A stretch of 64,000 bases of DNA from Sorex araneus (Eukaryota; Chordata; Mammalia; Eulipotyphla; Soricidae): assembly GCF_027595985.1 (NCBI RefSeq), contig NC_073307.1:43626594-43690593 (forward strand). Reading direction: 5' to 3'. The notes below the pieces were generated by a model. That model was not told where the DNA came from, made no database searches, and saw only the letters and a list, made by a program, of their open reading frames with translations. Of the stretch, positions 34,063-46,509 are shown in pieces (positions within the stretch are counted from its first letter, which is position 1; every line of letters starts with the position of its first letter). Both the position numbers and the translations under genes were made by a program.

Positions 34063-35220
34063 GTACCGCGGGCGGCTCTTTCTCCCCCACCCCCACCCCC
34101 CGCCTCCGCCTCCCGGGACCTGGGGCGAGATAACTCGGTCGCGGGGATCAGGATTCTGTGGGTTCCGGGAACGTTTGCTGCGCCTCCGCCTCCAACCACT
34201 CACTTCTGTGCCCCCGCGCCGGCCACACCCCCGCCACATCCACACTCGGTCGCGTCTCGGTTTTTCTCCACCCCCCCTTGATGCAGAGACTGATGCCAGC
34301 TCGGGCACCGCAAGGAGGAGCTCCACGAGCGCGGGGGTGACCGCCTGCAGAGGTGTCACAAAAGGAGGAATTTGCCTTGTAAACACACACACAAAGAGAC
34401 GCCCCTTTCTCATCTTTGATTGTGGGGGGGATACTTGTTGATACCCGTTAAACAAGTTGTTTTTTTTTAAGCCGGATCGGTTATTTAATGAGGTTCTTTA
34501 GAAGTCAAAGCCCACTTGGTGGGCATAGATTGCGTTAGTGAGTCCCTTGGGAGGGTCCTCATCTTTCCAAGGAGCTGTGTTCGTTCAGTGGGGGATGGGG
34601 GGCAGGAGCTTTCTGCCCTGCGATCCAGAGCGATCCTGATAGCTATCCTGTGTCAGAGGCCTTGCCTTCCTGTTGGCCGCACCGACACGGGCTTCTTCTA
34701 TTGACGTAAGCATCCACCGCGCTCAGAGGGGATTTTCACACCACTGAACCAGTTTCGCAGGGGGTGGCAATGACAGATTTCTGGTCCGTTGTATGAAGAA
34801 GTCGAGGCCCGGCCACACTAGCAGAAAACACTGCCTGGCGGCTTCCGGTCAACCCTCCCCCACTGGCTGCTGAGGTGTGCCCAGTGAGAGTGATGGGTTT
34901 GGGCGGTCATTGGAGTAACAACTCTCTTTCAGAGCACATCTTCAGTTGGATGGTATCTGGGCAGTTTATGGGGCTCATCCACCTGACTTCCACCTCTCTG
35001 GCCTTTACCTACTGGCTTTGTGACAGTGGCAAGGGCTTTCTTTGTACCCCTTTCAGCTCTGGCTGTAGCTGCTGAAAACTTGTGGCATATGGGGCTTACA
35101 TAGCAGATCGAGATCATCCAGCCCCCCTGTCTAGGACGGCATTTGAGCAGCAGTGAATTAGGCCTTCCCACACATGTTGGCTCTGGGGTTAGCCTTTATG
35201 TGATTCTTTAAAGCTTCTTC

Positions 35221-35382
35221 GGGGCCAGTGTGATAGTACAGTGGGTAGATCACTTGCCTTCACCAGTCCCCTGACACCTCATGTGGTCCCCTGAGCCCTG
35301 CCAGGAATGATTACTAAGCACGGAGCCAGGAGTAAACCCTGAGCATTGCCCGGTGTTGGCCCCCCAAACAAAACAAAATTCT
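35221..35382 (+). mobile_element. SOR-type SINE in TMED7 intron 1
   Basis: GGGGCCAGTGTGATAGTACA head; part of the head-B-box region is deleted; AAACAAAACAAAA tail. Confidence 0.75.
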
Positions 35383-35847
35383 TCTTTGGGCAGCGGTGGG
35401 CTTCCTACGCAGACTCATGCTCTGGGACAGGCTCACCCCTCGAGTTGCAGGGTGGGGCCCTGCTACTCTGATGGTGCTGCTTGATGAGCCCATCGCCTGG
35501 GCCACCGGGCCTGGGTGAGTTTCCTAACCTCACCACTAGCAACTGCCTTCTTGGCTCCAAACGCCGCTTCTGTGATTGCATCTTTTCCTCCTGCTATCTT
35601 GCATGAAGGTTATTTTCATTTCTGTAGGTATTCGCATTGTTGGGGATGCAGAAATGATCTGAACAGAGAGGATTGCTGCTGCCATTCTTGATTTTCTTTC
35701 CCATTTTTACCCTTTTTTTCTTAATTAGTGCCTGCTTTTTTGTTCTGCCTTAAGAGCAGAAGATATGAAGATAGGCAGCCTGGTGTTTGGGGTCTATAAA
35801 AACAGTTTTAAATAAGCTGTAAATGAGTTTTAGATACTTTGGTGTTT

Positions 35848-35972
35848 TTGTTAGTTTTGGGCTGCATCCTGCAGTCCTCGGGACTTATTCCTGGGGGATC
35901 TTATGTGGTGGCAGAGATACAAATTGGAATTAGCGGCATGCAAGGCAAACCTATATACTGTCTCTTTAACCC
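35848..35972 (-). mobile_element. SINE, old, intron 1
   Basis: TTTTGGGCTGCATCCTGCAG 3' part; GGCATGCAAGGCAAACCTAT head part. Confidence 0.55.
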
Positions 35973-35974
35973 CT

Positions 35975-37440
35975 TACTTTGGTATTTAAATGAAGAAGAA
36001 ATGATCATTTGCCTTTACAAGGCACATGTTTTCAGAATGCCTGTAAATTTCAGCACCATAGAGAGGTCCAGTATCATTGTAAGAAAGGACTCCATCATGC
36101 CTTATTGGCCCTGGAAAGGATTTCATCTTTCTGAAGGGTGTGGAAAGTCTTCCGGAGGTTTTAATAAGGGGAATGACATGCATACAGCTCTTGGGGCTGA
36201 GTGGTAAGGAAATTGTGCTGGTTGGGAAGGTATTATGGAGTGGGTGGGGAAGGAGAATAGTGAAAGAATTAGAATTTGGTAGGTAACGTCAGCAGGACGT
36301 GATGACTTGGTTTGTGATCATATGAAATAGAAAGGGAGAGGAAGCGAAGGGCCGCTGTTAGGTTTATTTAATTTCCTGGGTTAGGGCTGCGGGCAGAGAA
36401 GAAAATATCAGGAGGTGTATAAAGTGGCAGCCAAAGCTCTGACTTTAACAAACATTTCTTGAGTTTTCATATGTGCAGACACTATTTGGTCCTGGGATAC
36501 TCTTATTTAAGGGAAGGATGACTTATCAGTAATGCTCAGGACACTCAGGGCTACACCAGAAATTCCCAGCCTAGCTGGGTACAAGGGCCACATCCGGCTG
36601 TGCTAGGGCAGGGAGGAGTGAGTTGGCCTCCAGGGTTGCACACAGGGATGTGTAAGAGACCATGCCGCACTGTGGGTTGGGCACCTGCCTAGTGTGCGGA
36701 TCATTTTGTAATGGTTATGCTGTCTTCCCCTGTAGTATTATAACTAAAAAAGTAGTCTGTAGTGTGACATACAGTCAGCCTAGCATTTCAAGTATATTGC
36801 TTCATTCTGAGGACAAGTAGCTAGAAAGTAAGTATAGTTCATTTTCCTTTATTTACTGATAAAGAATCTGAAGTTTAGATAATTAAGACCCAGAATCATG
36901 AAGCAAATAGCAGAAACCAATATGCAGTCCCAGCTTAAATTCTTAACTACTTTGTAAGTTACCTTCCAAAGATTAGATAAGACTGACCTTTAGCTTTTAG
37001 CTCAGTGTTTACATCTGTACATACACTCATCTAATTTAAAATGCAATGATTAACTACCACACTCGGTTTCCTGCCAGCCAGGATCATCAGGAGAATTGAG
37101 CTGAGGGGCTGACATTTGAGTGAAGAGGATAAATAGGAGTTACTCTGGCAAGTAGCAGAAGCAAAAGGATTTCCCTAACAGATATATTTGTCTTAATTCC
37201 AGGAAGCTGAACTTAGCTTGAGCTGACATCGAACTGCATTAAGCTGACATTGAACTTATCATTAACAGTGTTGGTTTGAAACTGATTCTGAGGACTCTGG
37301 GGTGCTGGGTCCCACTTTGTCAGTGAAGTGTGTGGGTATAATGAGAGTCTTGGTTAGTTCCCAACTCCTATCCCCATCCCAGCTTCTGCTGTTGAGACTG
37401 GTGCCACTCAAAATGATCCTGTGACTAGCAAAAAAAAAAA
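35975..37440. other. Intron 1 sequence without recognised element
   Basis: A weak SINE-like text near 36,500-36,700 was not convincing. Confidence 0.4.
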
Positions 37441-37458
37441 AAAAAAAATCCAGTTAGA

Positions 37459-37909
37459 CAGAATGGGAGACTGATACCCAAGAATATTCGAGATAAGTAC
37501 CAGGAGGGTTGTTGCATGGCTGGAAAGCCAGCCACACATGCTGGGGGAAAGGGCAGCCCAAATAGAGAAGGAACCACCAAGTAAAGGGGGTCAGGAGGAT
37601 CCACTCGGGATGGGAGTTGCAGGCTGAAAGTAGACTATAGACCGAACACGATGACCACTTAGTACCTCTATTGCAGACCACAACACCCAAAAGGACAGAG
37701 TGCAAAAGGGAATGCCCTGCCACAGAGGCAGGGTGAGAGGGTGAATGGGGTGGGGGTGGTGGGACGGATACTGGGATCATTGGTGGTGGAGTATGGGCAC
37801 TGGTGGAGGGATGGGTACTCGATAATTGTATAACTGAAACACAAACAAAAAAGTTTGTAAGTCTACAGCTGTGCCTTGGTGTTTCACTAATAAAAAAATT
37901 TTTTTTTTT
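37459..37909 (+). mobile_element. Young L1 3' end in TMED7 intron 1, sense
   Basis: It shows ATAGACCGAACACGATGACC (37638-37657), GAATGCCCTGCCACAGAGGC, GGTGGAGGGATGGGTACTCG and TTTCACTAATAAAAAAAT. The perfect 12-bp target duplication AATCCAGTTAGA is at 37447-37458 and 37910-37921. Confidence 0.92.
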
Positions 37910-38241
37910 AATCCAGTTAGATACTATTTTGGGCTCACTGATTCCAAGGTGTGTCTTGCACATTTAGGAAGATGATCTGAGAGTTTGTGCAGCCACAACC
38001 CAGTCCAAAGGAAAAGAAAGGAGTCCGTGCTTTCTGAACTTTTGGTGTGAAACCACTTTTAGCTGTCGAGTTTTACATTATATTTTGCCCTGTAATAAAC
38101 TGTGGGTTTCTAAACATTGGCCTTTTGGGTCCTGTGATTCTTCTATTTCAACTTGCCATTGTTACTATGGGTGTAAAAAGGAGACTTGTTTAGAAAATTT
38201 CTGGTACCTACTTTGGAACTCCTAATGAGATGGGGTGTTGT

Positions 38242-38418
38242 GGGGCCAGAGGTGAGAGGACAGCAGGTAGGGCGCTTGCCTTGCACACAGCCAACCCCCG
38301 TTCTATCCCTAGAACCCTATATTGTCTCCGGAACACTGCCAGGAGTGATCCCTGAGCACACAGCCGGTAGTAATCCTTGAGTACCACCAGGTGTAGCTCA
38401 AAACCCAAATAAAAAGCG
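38242..38418 (+). mobile_element. SOR-type SINE, intron 1
   Basis: GGGGCCAGAGGTGAGAGGAC head; CAGGTGTAGCTCAAAACCC end. Confidence 0.75.
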
Positions 38419-38939
38419 TTGAGGCTACTTTAGGAGGGCCAGGAGAGTGGTACTCAGTTGTTAACAAGTTTGGAGTTTCCTGCAGGCCCAGGCAGTTGCC
38501 AAATGTTCCGTGGGCAATGGGAAAGGGGAGGGGGCTTTGCCTCCATAACAAACACGTGAGGATGCAGGTGCTACTGGTATATAGTGGGTCAAGACCAGAG
38601 ATGCATCTAAGCATATTACAGTGCTCAGGGCAGCCCAGGACCCCATGGTAACAAATTACCCAGCTCAGAATTATCTAATTGAGGAGAAAACCTGGATTAG
38701 AGGGAAGAGAGCTTGGGATGTACAATGACAATAGTGTTGTCTGGATTGTGAATTTGGAGTAGAAGAGAAATGATGATTTGAGAGGCAAAAATCAAGAGAT
38801 TTCTGTGATTAGCTGGACAGGTAGGGACACTCAGTTTGGTCTGATCCCAATTTTATCTTACTGACCAGTTTGTAAAGGGGATACATTTCTTTAACACAGG
38901 ATTACATTTGCTTTAAAATCTGATGGAAGGTGTCTTAAA

Positions 38940-39118
38940 TACCTGGAGCAATACATTATTGCTCTGTACATTATTGCACTCGGCGTGCACGCAGCTGATT
39001 TGGGTTCGATCCCTAGACCCCGGTATGATCCTCTGAGCACTGCCAGGAGTGATCTCTGAGTCCAGAGCCAGATTAAACCCTGAGTGTAGCCTGATACGAC
39101 CCGACCCCCCCCCCCCGT
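38940..39118 (+). mobile_element. SOR-type SINE, old, intron 1
   Basis: GGGTTCGATCCCTAGACCCC B-box region; internal duplication of an ACATTATTGC word; ends in a C-run. Confidence 0.65.
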
Positions 39119-39119
39119 G

Positions 39120-40330
39120 GCGGTCAAACAAGTCTTAGAATTGTATGGATGTATTTGATATTTTTAAGAATGGCACTCAAGTATAAATAGTTGGGTAAAT
39201 AAAAATGAAATCATTCTTTTCACCTGGAAGAAAGGGTGTTGACTTCGAAAGGGAGGGATTGATAATGCCTAATTGATGAAAACACATTAGACTAAAACAT
39301 TGTTTCTCTGTATTACTATTTTCCTACTTGAATGTATAATTTTATATCATTAAAGTATTAAGTAATCCTTAATGTTACTTAATTCACGGTATCTCTTACT
39401 AAGTGACAGGAGGTCTGATAAATAACCAATCCTTTGAGTCCAAAGGTTATCTCTCTGTCTTACAGACCAGAGTATCAATACTATGTTAACCATGAGCGCT
39501 TGTACTTGAAAATACCCAGCCTCGTGTTGGTTGAGAAGTGTTCCTTCCTCATCATATGTACCTTGAGTAGATAGCACCCTCTTTTTTTTATTTCTCTCTT
39601 TATTCCCTTCACTTCCTTCACATTTAAGCAGGACTTTCTCTTCTCTAGGCCTTTCCCCCTTTTCTCTCTTCTGACCAATTGCCTCAGGAAAAAGTTTTCT
39701 CCTCTTCATTTGTGCCACCCAAGTGACACATAGTGCAAGTGATTAACATAAACCTGTTAAAATAGTTTCAGAATCCTCGGAAGCATTTCACCACCTCCTT
39801 GGCTTTCTCTTTCAATAAACTTGCCTTCCTTTCCTTAACCTTCCTGAATACCAAAAGACCAGTTTCCTTTGTGGTGTTCTGTTGTTCTTTTGCTTTATTC
39901 GCAAATGTTTAAATGATATCAGTTTAGTCATTTATGTCTCTCCCAGAGACAAGTTTGTAAATGATGGTGTAATCTTAGAATAGAACACAAGTCTATTCAT
40001 AGTGTAGTTCAAAACAAAACATTGGCAGTAAAATGAGTTTAATTTCTATGATAGATGGCATGAACGGGCTGTTATGTCTCATCTCCTTTATTGTTTCATG
40101 AAAGTCTGCATTGTGTGTGCTTAGATGGTGGTAACAGAAATGAGAACATTTAGGGTAGGTAAGTATTATATGTCAGTAACTTAGAGGTCTAAGAGTTTGA
40201 CTTGGAAGTTCAAGTCTGCCTGTGCAGTTTCCTAGATAATCTTGGCTTGATTGAGTAGGTTCAACAGAAAACTAAATTAATTCCTCTCTCTTGTTAATTG
40301 CAGTTATCTCCTCTTTTTTGTTTCTTTATA
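39120..40330. other. 3' part of intron 1, no element recognised
   Basis: AT-rich; a 122-codon - strand frame (39350-39718) has no recognised domain. Confidence 0.5.
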
Positions 40331-40331
40331 G

Positions 40332-40577
40332 GTGATTACTGGTGGTCACTATGATGTAGACTGTCGCTTAGAAGATCCTGATGGTAATGTGTTGTACAAG
40401 GAGATGAAGAAACAGTATGACAGCTTTACCTTCACAGCCTCCAGGAATGGGACATACAAATTTTGTTTCAGCAATGAATTCTCTACTTTTACACACAAAA
40501 CTGTGTACTTTGATTTTCAAGTTGGAGAAGACCCGCCTTTGTTTCCTAGTGAGAACCGTGTCAGCGCTCTCACCCAG
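40332..40577 (+). CDS. TMED7: TMED7 exon 2 (residues 65-146)
   Basis: The exon is 246 bases, 82 codons, phase 0 at both ends (TATAG|GTG and CAG|GTAACT). It encodes the rest of the GOLD beta-sandwich, the lumenal cargo-binding part of p24 proteins, from [18 protein letters not shown] to the start of the coiled-coil region. Cys109 (KFCFSNEFS) is the usual partner for a GOLD-domain disulfide; Cys75 is also present. N103-G-T is a potential N-glycosylation site. No frameshift or stop is seen. Confidence 0.96.
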
Positions 40578-40795
40578 GTAACTGAAAAATCAGCAGTATA
40601 GTGTTGAGACATATGTTTAAGGGGGGAGAAGCATAATTTAAATACATTATGACTCATTGATGAAGAAGTTTTTATGAGAATTAACATATTCCTTAAGACT
40701 TCTTTCAGTAGGTTAAGCATTTTCTCACACACACACACACACACACCCCATTCACTTATTAAATACTAATGATAAAATATTTTCTGAATTTAGGG

Positions 40796-40967
40796 GGCTT
40801 GGCTGGGGATATCTATACCTGGTGATCCTTCAGGGGTTACTTCTGTCTCTGCACTCAGGAATTATTCTTGATGGTGCTCCGGGGACCATATGGGATGTCA
40901 GGAATCAAACCCACGTTGACTGCCTGCAAGGCAAACGCCCTAACCCCTGTACTATTTCTCAAGCCCC
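40796..40967 (-). mobile_element. SOR-type SINE in TMED7 intron 2
   Basis: GGGGCTTGAGAAATAGTACA head at 40967; 3' end diverged. Confidence 0.8.
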
Positions 40968-41535
40968 AAGATTTTCTGAAATTTAAGTGTAAAGAATGAA
41001 CGGCCTTGAGATAGGTGGGTTGCTTAGGTGCAAACATGAGTGTCACAGGAAATGTAAGATAGCAGAATGCTCCGGCATCCTGATGCATGTTCTGAAATTC
41101 ACGGAGGCATGCTGCCACACCTGAGCAGGCTGCCTTAATTTATATATGTAATCAGCAAAGTCAGTTTTAAAGTTCACTCAAAGTGATTATTATAGTACCT
41201 TTTACTGTAAGGTAAAGTAAAATATTATAGGTTATTGGTAAGTTATCGAACAGAAAACAGTTGTTTTGATTTGAAGAACTTCATGCAAGGAAAATGGCAA
41301 AAAAAAAATTTAAACAGTGGATAGATACTGATCCTATTTGAGACATTGTGAATTGTGAACACTCACTTTGTGTTTGGTTGTTTTAAGAAACTATTTAAAG
41401 TGATTATCTTATAGCTAAGATGCTGTTGGAATTATATTAAAGTGTTATATATTTTAGAAATAAAAACTATAAAAGGATAGCTGAAATGTTATGAATTGAT
41501 AACATACCTGGGGCTTGCTTTAAAATAATTGGAGT

Positions 41536-41690
41536 GGACATGGGGTGCCTCAAAGGGCTGGATCTAATACTTTGCATGTGGAACCCCTGGGTTCAAGCCC
41601 TGTACCACACAGTTCCTTAGGCATCACTGGATGTGGTTCCCAAGCACTGCTGAGTAGGCCCACCCGTAAGAAAGAAAATTCACAATTTGT
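41536..41690 (+). mobile_element. SINE, old, intron 2
   Basis: GGGTTCAAGCCCTGTACCAC and CCCAAGCACTGCTGAGTAGG. Confidence 0.5.
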
Positions 41691-42162
41691 GTCACATCCT
41701 TACTCTTATGTATACTTTCCAGTAGGAAGAATTGTTAGACCACTTGTCAATTTGAGAATATGTGGAGGCAGAGAAATGCTAGAAGCGTATCTGACCTCTT
41801 CACAAATACTCCTTTTAGCACTGTTTTTCTAATGTTTCTTTGCTAAGACCAAACAAAACAAATAATGGAAACAAGGCTGAAATTTATCTAAGTCTACTAG
41901 ATAAATTTAACGTGGTAGACCTAGTAATTGCCATACTACTTAACAGCATCTTTAATGGAATCATTTTATAATTCCTGTGATGATTGCTTTGATAAACCTG
42001 ATAAATGTTTAAATTATTTTCTAATATCTGTTTGATTCCTTACTTATAATTAAACTCAGATTTTCTTTTAAAATTCTTTATATGTGGTTAACAATATAAA
42101 ATCAGTATAATTGTAAAGCATGTGTTACATCTCCAGAATTGTTTTGTTTTCATTTTTTAATT

Positions 42163-42247
42163 TATTAGCTCTGATATGAGTTAGGGAACCCCAGGGCCTC
42201 GTGCATGCAAAGCTGAGTGTTACCACTCAGCCACAGCCACAGTTCCA
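42163..42247 (-). mobile_element. tRNA-Ala-like SINE head
   Basis: Reverse complement gives GGCTGTGGCTGAGTGGTAAC, a tRNA head closer to tRNA-Ala than the SOR head is. Short and unassigned to a family. Confidence 0.45.
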
Positions 42248-42673
42248 GGATGTAGTTTTCAGCAGTAGAAAAGTGTTACATTCTATTACACAACAACAAA
42301 GTTAGACACTCCTTAAGGCAGGTAGTGTAATGTGTGAAAAATAAGATGTCATCGTGTGGAGGCTCACAAACATGTTGAATAGTGAAATGGAAACACTCCA
42401 CTGGGAACAGATGTATGGTGTAGTGTGTTGGCATGAGTAGCAAATTGCTAACGATAACACTTTCTTACGCTCACCTGACATTTTCAAATTCACAAGTTGA
42501 TGGGGGATTTTGATTTATTGTAATTCTAAAATAAAGAAAAACTCAATGTACTTGTTGGCCATATTTGGCTTATTTTGTATGGGTTTAGACTTCGATTTAT
42601 ATTCTTTGGATTGATCCAGTTTATTGCTCTGCTATTCTCCTACATTTTTCTCTTTAAGCTCCTAGACTTGAGG

Positions 42674-42842
42674 TGCCAGAGCAATAGTACCACAGGTAGG
42701 GCATTTGCCGTGCACGCAACCGAGTCAGTTCAATCCCACACAGTTCATATGGTTCCTCAAGCCCATCAGGAGTAATTTCTGAGTGCAGAGCCAGGAGTAA
42801 ACCCTTAGCACCACCAGGTATGGCCCCAAGTCAAAAACAAAA
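42674..42842 (+). mobile_element. SOR-type SINE, intron 2
   Basis: GCCAGAGCAATAGTACCACA head and full body; AGTCAAAAACAAAAG tail. Confidence 0.82.
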
Positions 42843-43164
42843 GATCCTGGACTTAAAATTCTGTAGCTGTCAGCCTTTACAGATTAGCATTTCTACTACC
42901 GTTAGCTGGTGTTTCAGCTTCCTGCTTTGTTGATGCCATAGCTGTGACCCTGTCTTGGGGAAAGCAGCTGCTTGGTTATCACTAGTCTTACCCAGTCTTT
43001 GGGAGTAAGTATTATGCACCCTGGCACACTTGATGGAGTGAATGAGGGCCAGCATGCTCTACTGCTAACAGTCTAATGAGGACTGGAGATCAAATTGAAA
43101 GAAAAGATCCTGGATGAATTGTACACATGATGTTCACATACTAACTGAAAATACTTCTCTTTAG

Positions 43165-43401
43165 ATGGAGTCTGCCTGTGTTTCGATTCATGAAGCTCTG
43201 AAGTCTGTCATCGATTATCAGACTCATTTCCGTTTGAGGGAAGCTCAAGGCCGAAGCCGGGCAGAGGATCTAAACACCAGAGTGGCCTATTGGTCAGTGG
43301 GAGAAGCCCTCATTCTTCTGGTCGTTAGCATAGGGCAGGTGTTTCTTCTGAAAAGCTTTTTCTCAGATAAAAGAACCACCACAACTCGGGTTGGATCATA
43401 A
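43165..43401 (+). CDS. TMED7: TMED7 exon 3 coding part (residues 147-224, stop TAA)
   Basis: This last coding exon gives 78 residues and a TAA stop at 43399-43401. Residues 147-186 form the membrane-proximal helical coiled coil by which p24 subunits pair ([20 protein letters not shown] onward). Residues about 188-208 are the single membrane helix ([19 protein letters not shown]). The cytosolic tail [16 protein letters not shown] carries the FF pair at 211-212 that binds COPII coat in p24 proteins. It has no classic KKXX ending, which is normal for this member. The three exons sum to 224 residues and the product looks fully functional. Confidence 0.96.
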
Positions 43402-43810
43402 CTCCGTCTTGAGAATTGATGCACCGTTGCCACTGTAGAATTGCTGTCCTCTAATTTTAGGTACTGAAGAACTTAATATTGGCAACATTTTTAAAACCTT
43501 ATTCATACACTTCTTGGGGGGATGTACCGTGCCTATCCTCAAACTGGAAAGGACACCTTTTTTTTTATTGGTAAAGGTAGAAAAACCTTGAAACTTATTT
43601 TGGGCTATTCATGTTAAATATTCAGCACCAATGATCTCCTCTTTTCTTGGTTGTTTATATTGTACTCTTCACACACTAAACTATGGTATTTTGATTCCTT
43701 TAGTCATTTTAAAGTACTTTTCTTATAGGTAGCGGATATTTTAGATGCTTCTGATTTAATGCCTACCTGTGTTGTGGAGGAAGAAAATTGCCTTTTATTT
43801 GTTTATAGTA

Positions 43811-43816
43811 AATAAA
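43811..43816 (+). terminator. TMED7: Proximal TMED7 polyadenylation signal AATAAA
   Basis: A canonical hexamer 410 bases after the stop is followed within 10 bases by a TCTTGTTTTT element, a plausible downstream GU/U-rich site. It would give a short 3' UTR isoform. Confidence 0.6.
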
Positions 43817-44860
43817 GTCTTGTTTTTAAGAAAAACCAAATGTGATTAACTATGGCCCAAGCCCTATCCTGCACTGTTTTGTTTTAGGGTGTGGAAACCT
43901 ACCATGGAAATGTTAGTCATTATTGGTATAATTTTAAGTTGATGCATTGTGGTTTAATTTATTTCATACTAGCTTGGAAATGTTAGGTTTTTGTTTGGGA
44001 GGGTTTATTCTATAATTTATAGTTAATCGTTTGTTTTCTCATAAGCTCATTCTTACCACACAGAAAATTGTCTCAATAGTAATAGTTTATTACAGGCCTT
44101 AAAAATCAGACTGTTATAGCAGGTAGAATAATTAGGAAATAAGGAGGTACAGTTGGGGGCAGATTAATTGGAAAAATTGTTAGTGAATTTGTGTAAGTAG
44201 CATTTTTAGCTTTTATAAAGAAAAAAATGATTTATTTTAAAATCTAATTGATTTTTGCATTTAGTGGCTTTAATATCTTGAGTCATTCCCAGCTGAAACT
44301 AGCAGTGTGATAGTAGGATTGTAAAAGTGCCATGCTTGATCAGTGTGATGCTTGATCAGAAATTAGCTTTTTTGGTTTGGTTTGGGTTGTTGTTTGTTGT
44401 TGTTTTATCTGTAATTTGTAGTCTCTGGTTAGCAAGCCTAAGATGATTTAAAAGTTGAAAATACTGTGTGGATATGTTTCTTTTCATTTAATAATTTTCA
44501 TTGTACTACATTTAATGAGTACATATAGGGCATATTCTGTACACTATCACGTATAGGCTGTGTTTGTATTTTGTAATTTGTATAGATTGAACTGATTGAA
44601 ATAAGCATTTTCCCCCACTAGTATTCTAGGATAGCACACAAGATGATGCAAAATTGTATAAGCATTTAAAACTCTTGCTGTTTCTGAAAAATTGCAATTG
44701 CTTTTGCCATGCCTCTTTCCACTTCAACCCCAAAGTGAAGGGTGCTGGAAGACTCGTATGTTGAGACTATGATATGAGGTACCATACAGTACGAATGGAT
44801 AACGATTCTAATCACTTAACCACTATTGATTCTCAATTCTAAGTTGTCTTGAAATGCATA

Positions 44861-44892
44861 TCTATATATATATAGGCATATATATATATATA
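44861..44892 (+). repeat. (TA)n microsatellite in the TMED7 3' UTR region
   Basis: Two TA arrays split by GGCA. Confidence 0.9.
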
Positions 44893-46072
44893 ATTCTGCA
44901 TGCAAGGGCAAAATTAATTAAAATTGTAACATTTTGGCTGCATCTGCTACATTGTAGCAAGGGATAAAAAAATGTTTTCAACCCTTTAAAGACTCTAGCT
45001 GTACCTTTACATTTACCAGTGGGTTAAAATGTGACTTAAATTTAAAAGTTTGCAGATTCGTCTATTTGATTTCATCTAGTAAGAGTGTCCTGCAACTTTA
45101 TAAGTATCCCTGTACGTTTAGATTTGAAACATTTTTAAGCACTGATGTTAATGTGATTGATAAGCATGGACTTATGTAAAATGTTCTTTCCTGGTTGCTG
45201 TCTGCTGTATGTGTTCAGATACTATTATTATGTCATCATTAAAGCAGAGGCAGGCATTGTTATTGTGCTGAGTTTAGCATAGATAATACAGTTATTTAAT
45301 CTCGGCCCATCAGAAGTTCTGGTACTAGTTCATTACCATGAATAACTTGATGAAGTTGTTGACATATTAAACTTTTAAAAAATCAACACTGTTACTGGGT
45401 ATGGAAAGTAGTTTGGACTTTGTTCAGTCTAAGTTAATTGATTAAAGTTTGATGGACTTAACTATGTATTTATAAATTAGAAAATATATATTTATCCACA
45501 CATAAATTCCAGTAAAACTTTTTTTCTTCTTCCTCCTATATAATTTGTCGCTCAGCTTTTTTCCTTTAAAAAGTTTTTTTTTTTACAACTTCTAGCAAAG
45601 TTTAAATTACCCAAATATTTATGTTTGGACCAATGGCTCAGAGTACTTATTTAAACATTATTAGTTGTATATATATTTAACTAGAACAGTGGAAAGGGAC
45701 TTGATATAAATTTTATAGTAAAATTTTAACCATGTAAAGATATATTTTAGGACATACTTTGCTAATATGTTAAGCATTTTTTTTCCAGTTAAACAATCAT
45801 TTGTAGTTAACAGTTTTCATCCTGGCTTGATAACTTTAAATACATAGTACTGAAAAGCAGTTTTATTCTTCGAGAGATTTTAATTAACTCTCTATACTAT
45901 TCATTTTTGCTTCGTGTAACATTTATAGTTTAAGAGAACAAAATAGATCCTATAGCTATTGCTTTTTTAAAGTAATATATAGAGAATTCAAAAGATTTTT
46001 CATTTATTTTTTAAAAAGAAATTTCTCTAAGCAGATGTCAGTTCTGCAGGATTGCACAGGCAATTTTCGTAG

Positions 46073-46078
46073 AATAAA
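46073..46078 (+). terminator. TMED7: Distal polyadenylation signal AATAAA
   Basis: This is the last canonical hexamer before repeats resume. A TTTGTTTTCTGTTAGG stretch follows about 20 bases downstream. It is the candidate end of the long TMED7 isoform; read-through past it would run toward the 53-kb CpG island. Confidence 0.45.
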
Positions 46079-46314
46079 ATATCGCTAAGCAGACTCACTT
46101 TGTTTTCTGTTAGGATTTAAATCTTTCAGAGGTTTTTAGGGAACTTATAAACATGGAGCTCACAGTCAAGTCTTGTAACAAGAGCGATTATTTGACATTT
46201 TACTGGAATGTCATAAGCACTGGCCAAGAAAGAAAGTTCAACATAACCACCTCTAACTTGCTAACTTACCTCACTTCTACCTAACTTTTTGCATTTCTCA
46301 TTAAAAGTTACGGG

Positions 46315-46505
46315 GAGGGGCTTGAGCGATTATACCAGGTAGTAAGGTAGTAAGTACCTTACATGCAGCCGTAGGGCTTCCACTGGTTTGGATCACTGCA
46401 TATGGTCCCTGGGCACCACCAGGGCTGACTTCTAAGCACGAAGCAAGGAATAGCCCAAAAGCACCACCACCAGGTGTGGCCCAAACCCCCCAGCACCTCC
46501 CCCCA
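46315..46505 (+). mobile_element. SOR-type SINE, old
   Basis: GGGGCTTGAGCGATTATACC head with a GTAGTAAG duplication; the first repeat after TMED7. Confidence 0.7.
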
Positions 46506-46509
46506 AAAA

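Larger units (their letters stand above)
34063..40331 (+). other. TMED7: TMED7 intron 1
   Basis: This is a phase 0 GT-AG intron of 6.3 kb. The acceptor follows a T-rich tract ending TTTCTTTATAG at 40331. The first kilobase is GC-rich and repeat-free. Further in are SINE copies and a young L1 3' end in sense orientation (37459-37909). No other exon was recognised inside it. Confidence 0.9.
40578..43164 (+). other. TMED7: TMED7 intron 2
   Basis: This is a phase 0 GT-AG intron of 2.6 kb with acceptor TTCTCTTTAG at 43164. It carries an antisense SINE (40796-40967) and sense SINEs (41536-41690 and 42674-42842), so the unspliced RNA could form a SINE inverted-repeat hairpin. In mammals that make TMED7-TICAM2 read-through mRNA, splicing leaves TMED7 to join TICAM2; nothing here tests this. 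Confidence 0.9.
43402..46095 (+). other. TMED7: Probable TMED7 3' UTR
   Basis: After the stop there are about 2.7 kb of AT-rich sequence without a SINE or L1, whereas the rest of the window has roughly one repeat per 800 bases. A proximal AATAAA lies at 43811-43816, an ATTAAA at 45238-45243, and a distal AATAAA at 46073-46078 followed by a T/G-rich stretch. Alternative polyadenylation at the first and last of these is likely. The 3' boundary is an inference; the next SINE begins at 46,315. Confidence 0.6.

Noticed and set aside
33352..34455. 367-codon open frame on the - strand over the TMED7 island
   Set aside because: It is a GC-rich mirror of exon 1 and its promoter, of low complexity and without any domain.
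36500..36720. SINE copy in intron 1
   Set aside because: Only isolated words fit and the order does not follow the consensus.
39350..39718. 122-codon - strand frame in intron 1
   Set aside because: Lysine-rich chance frame in AT-rich DNA.
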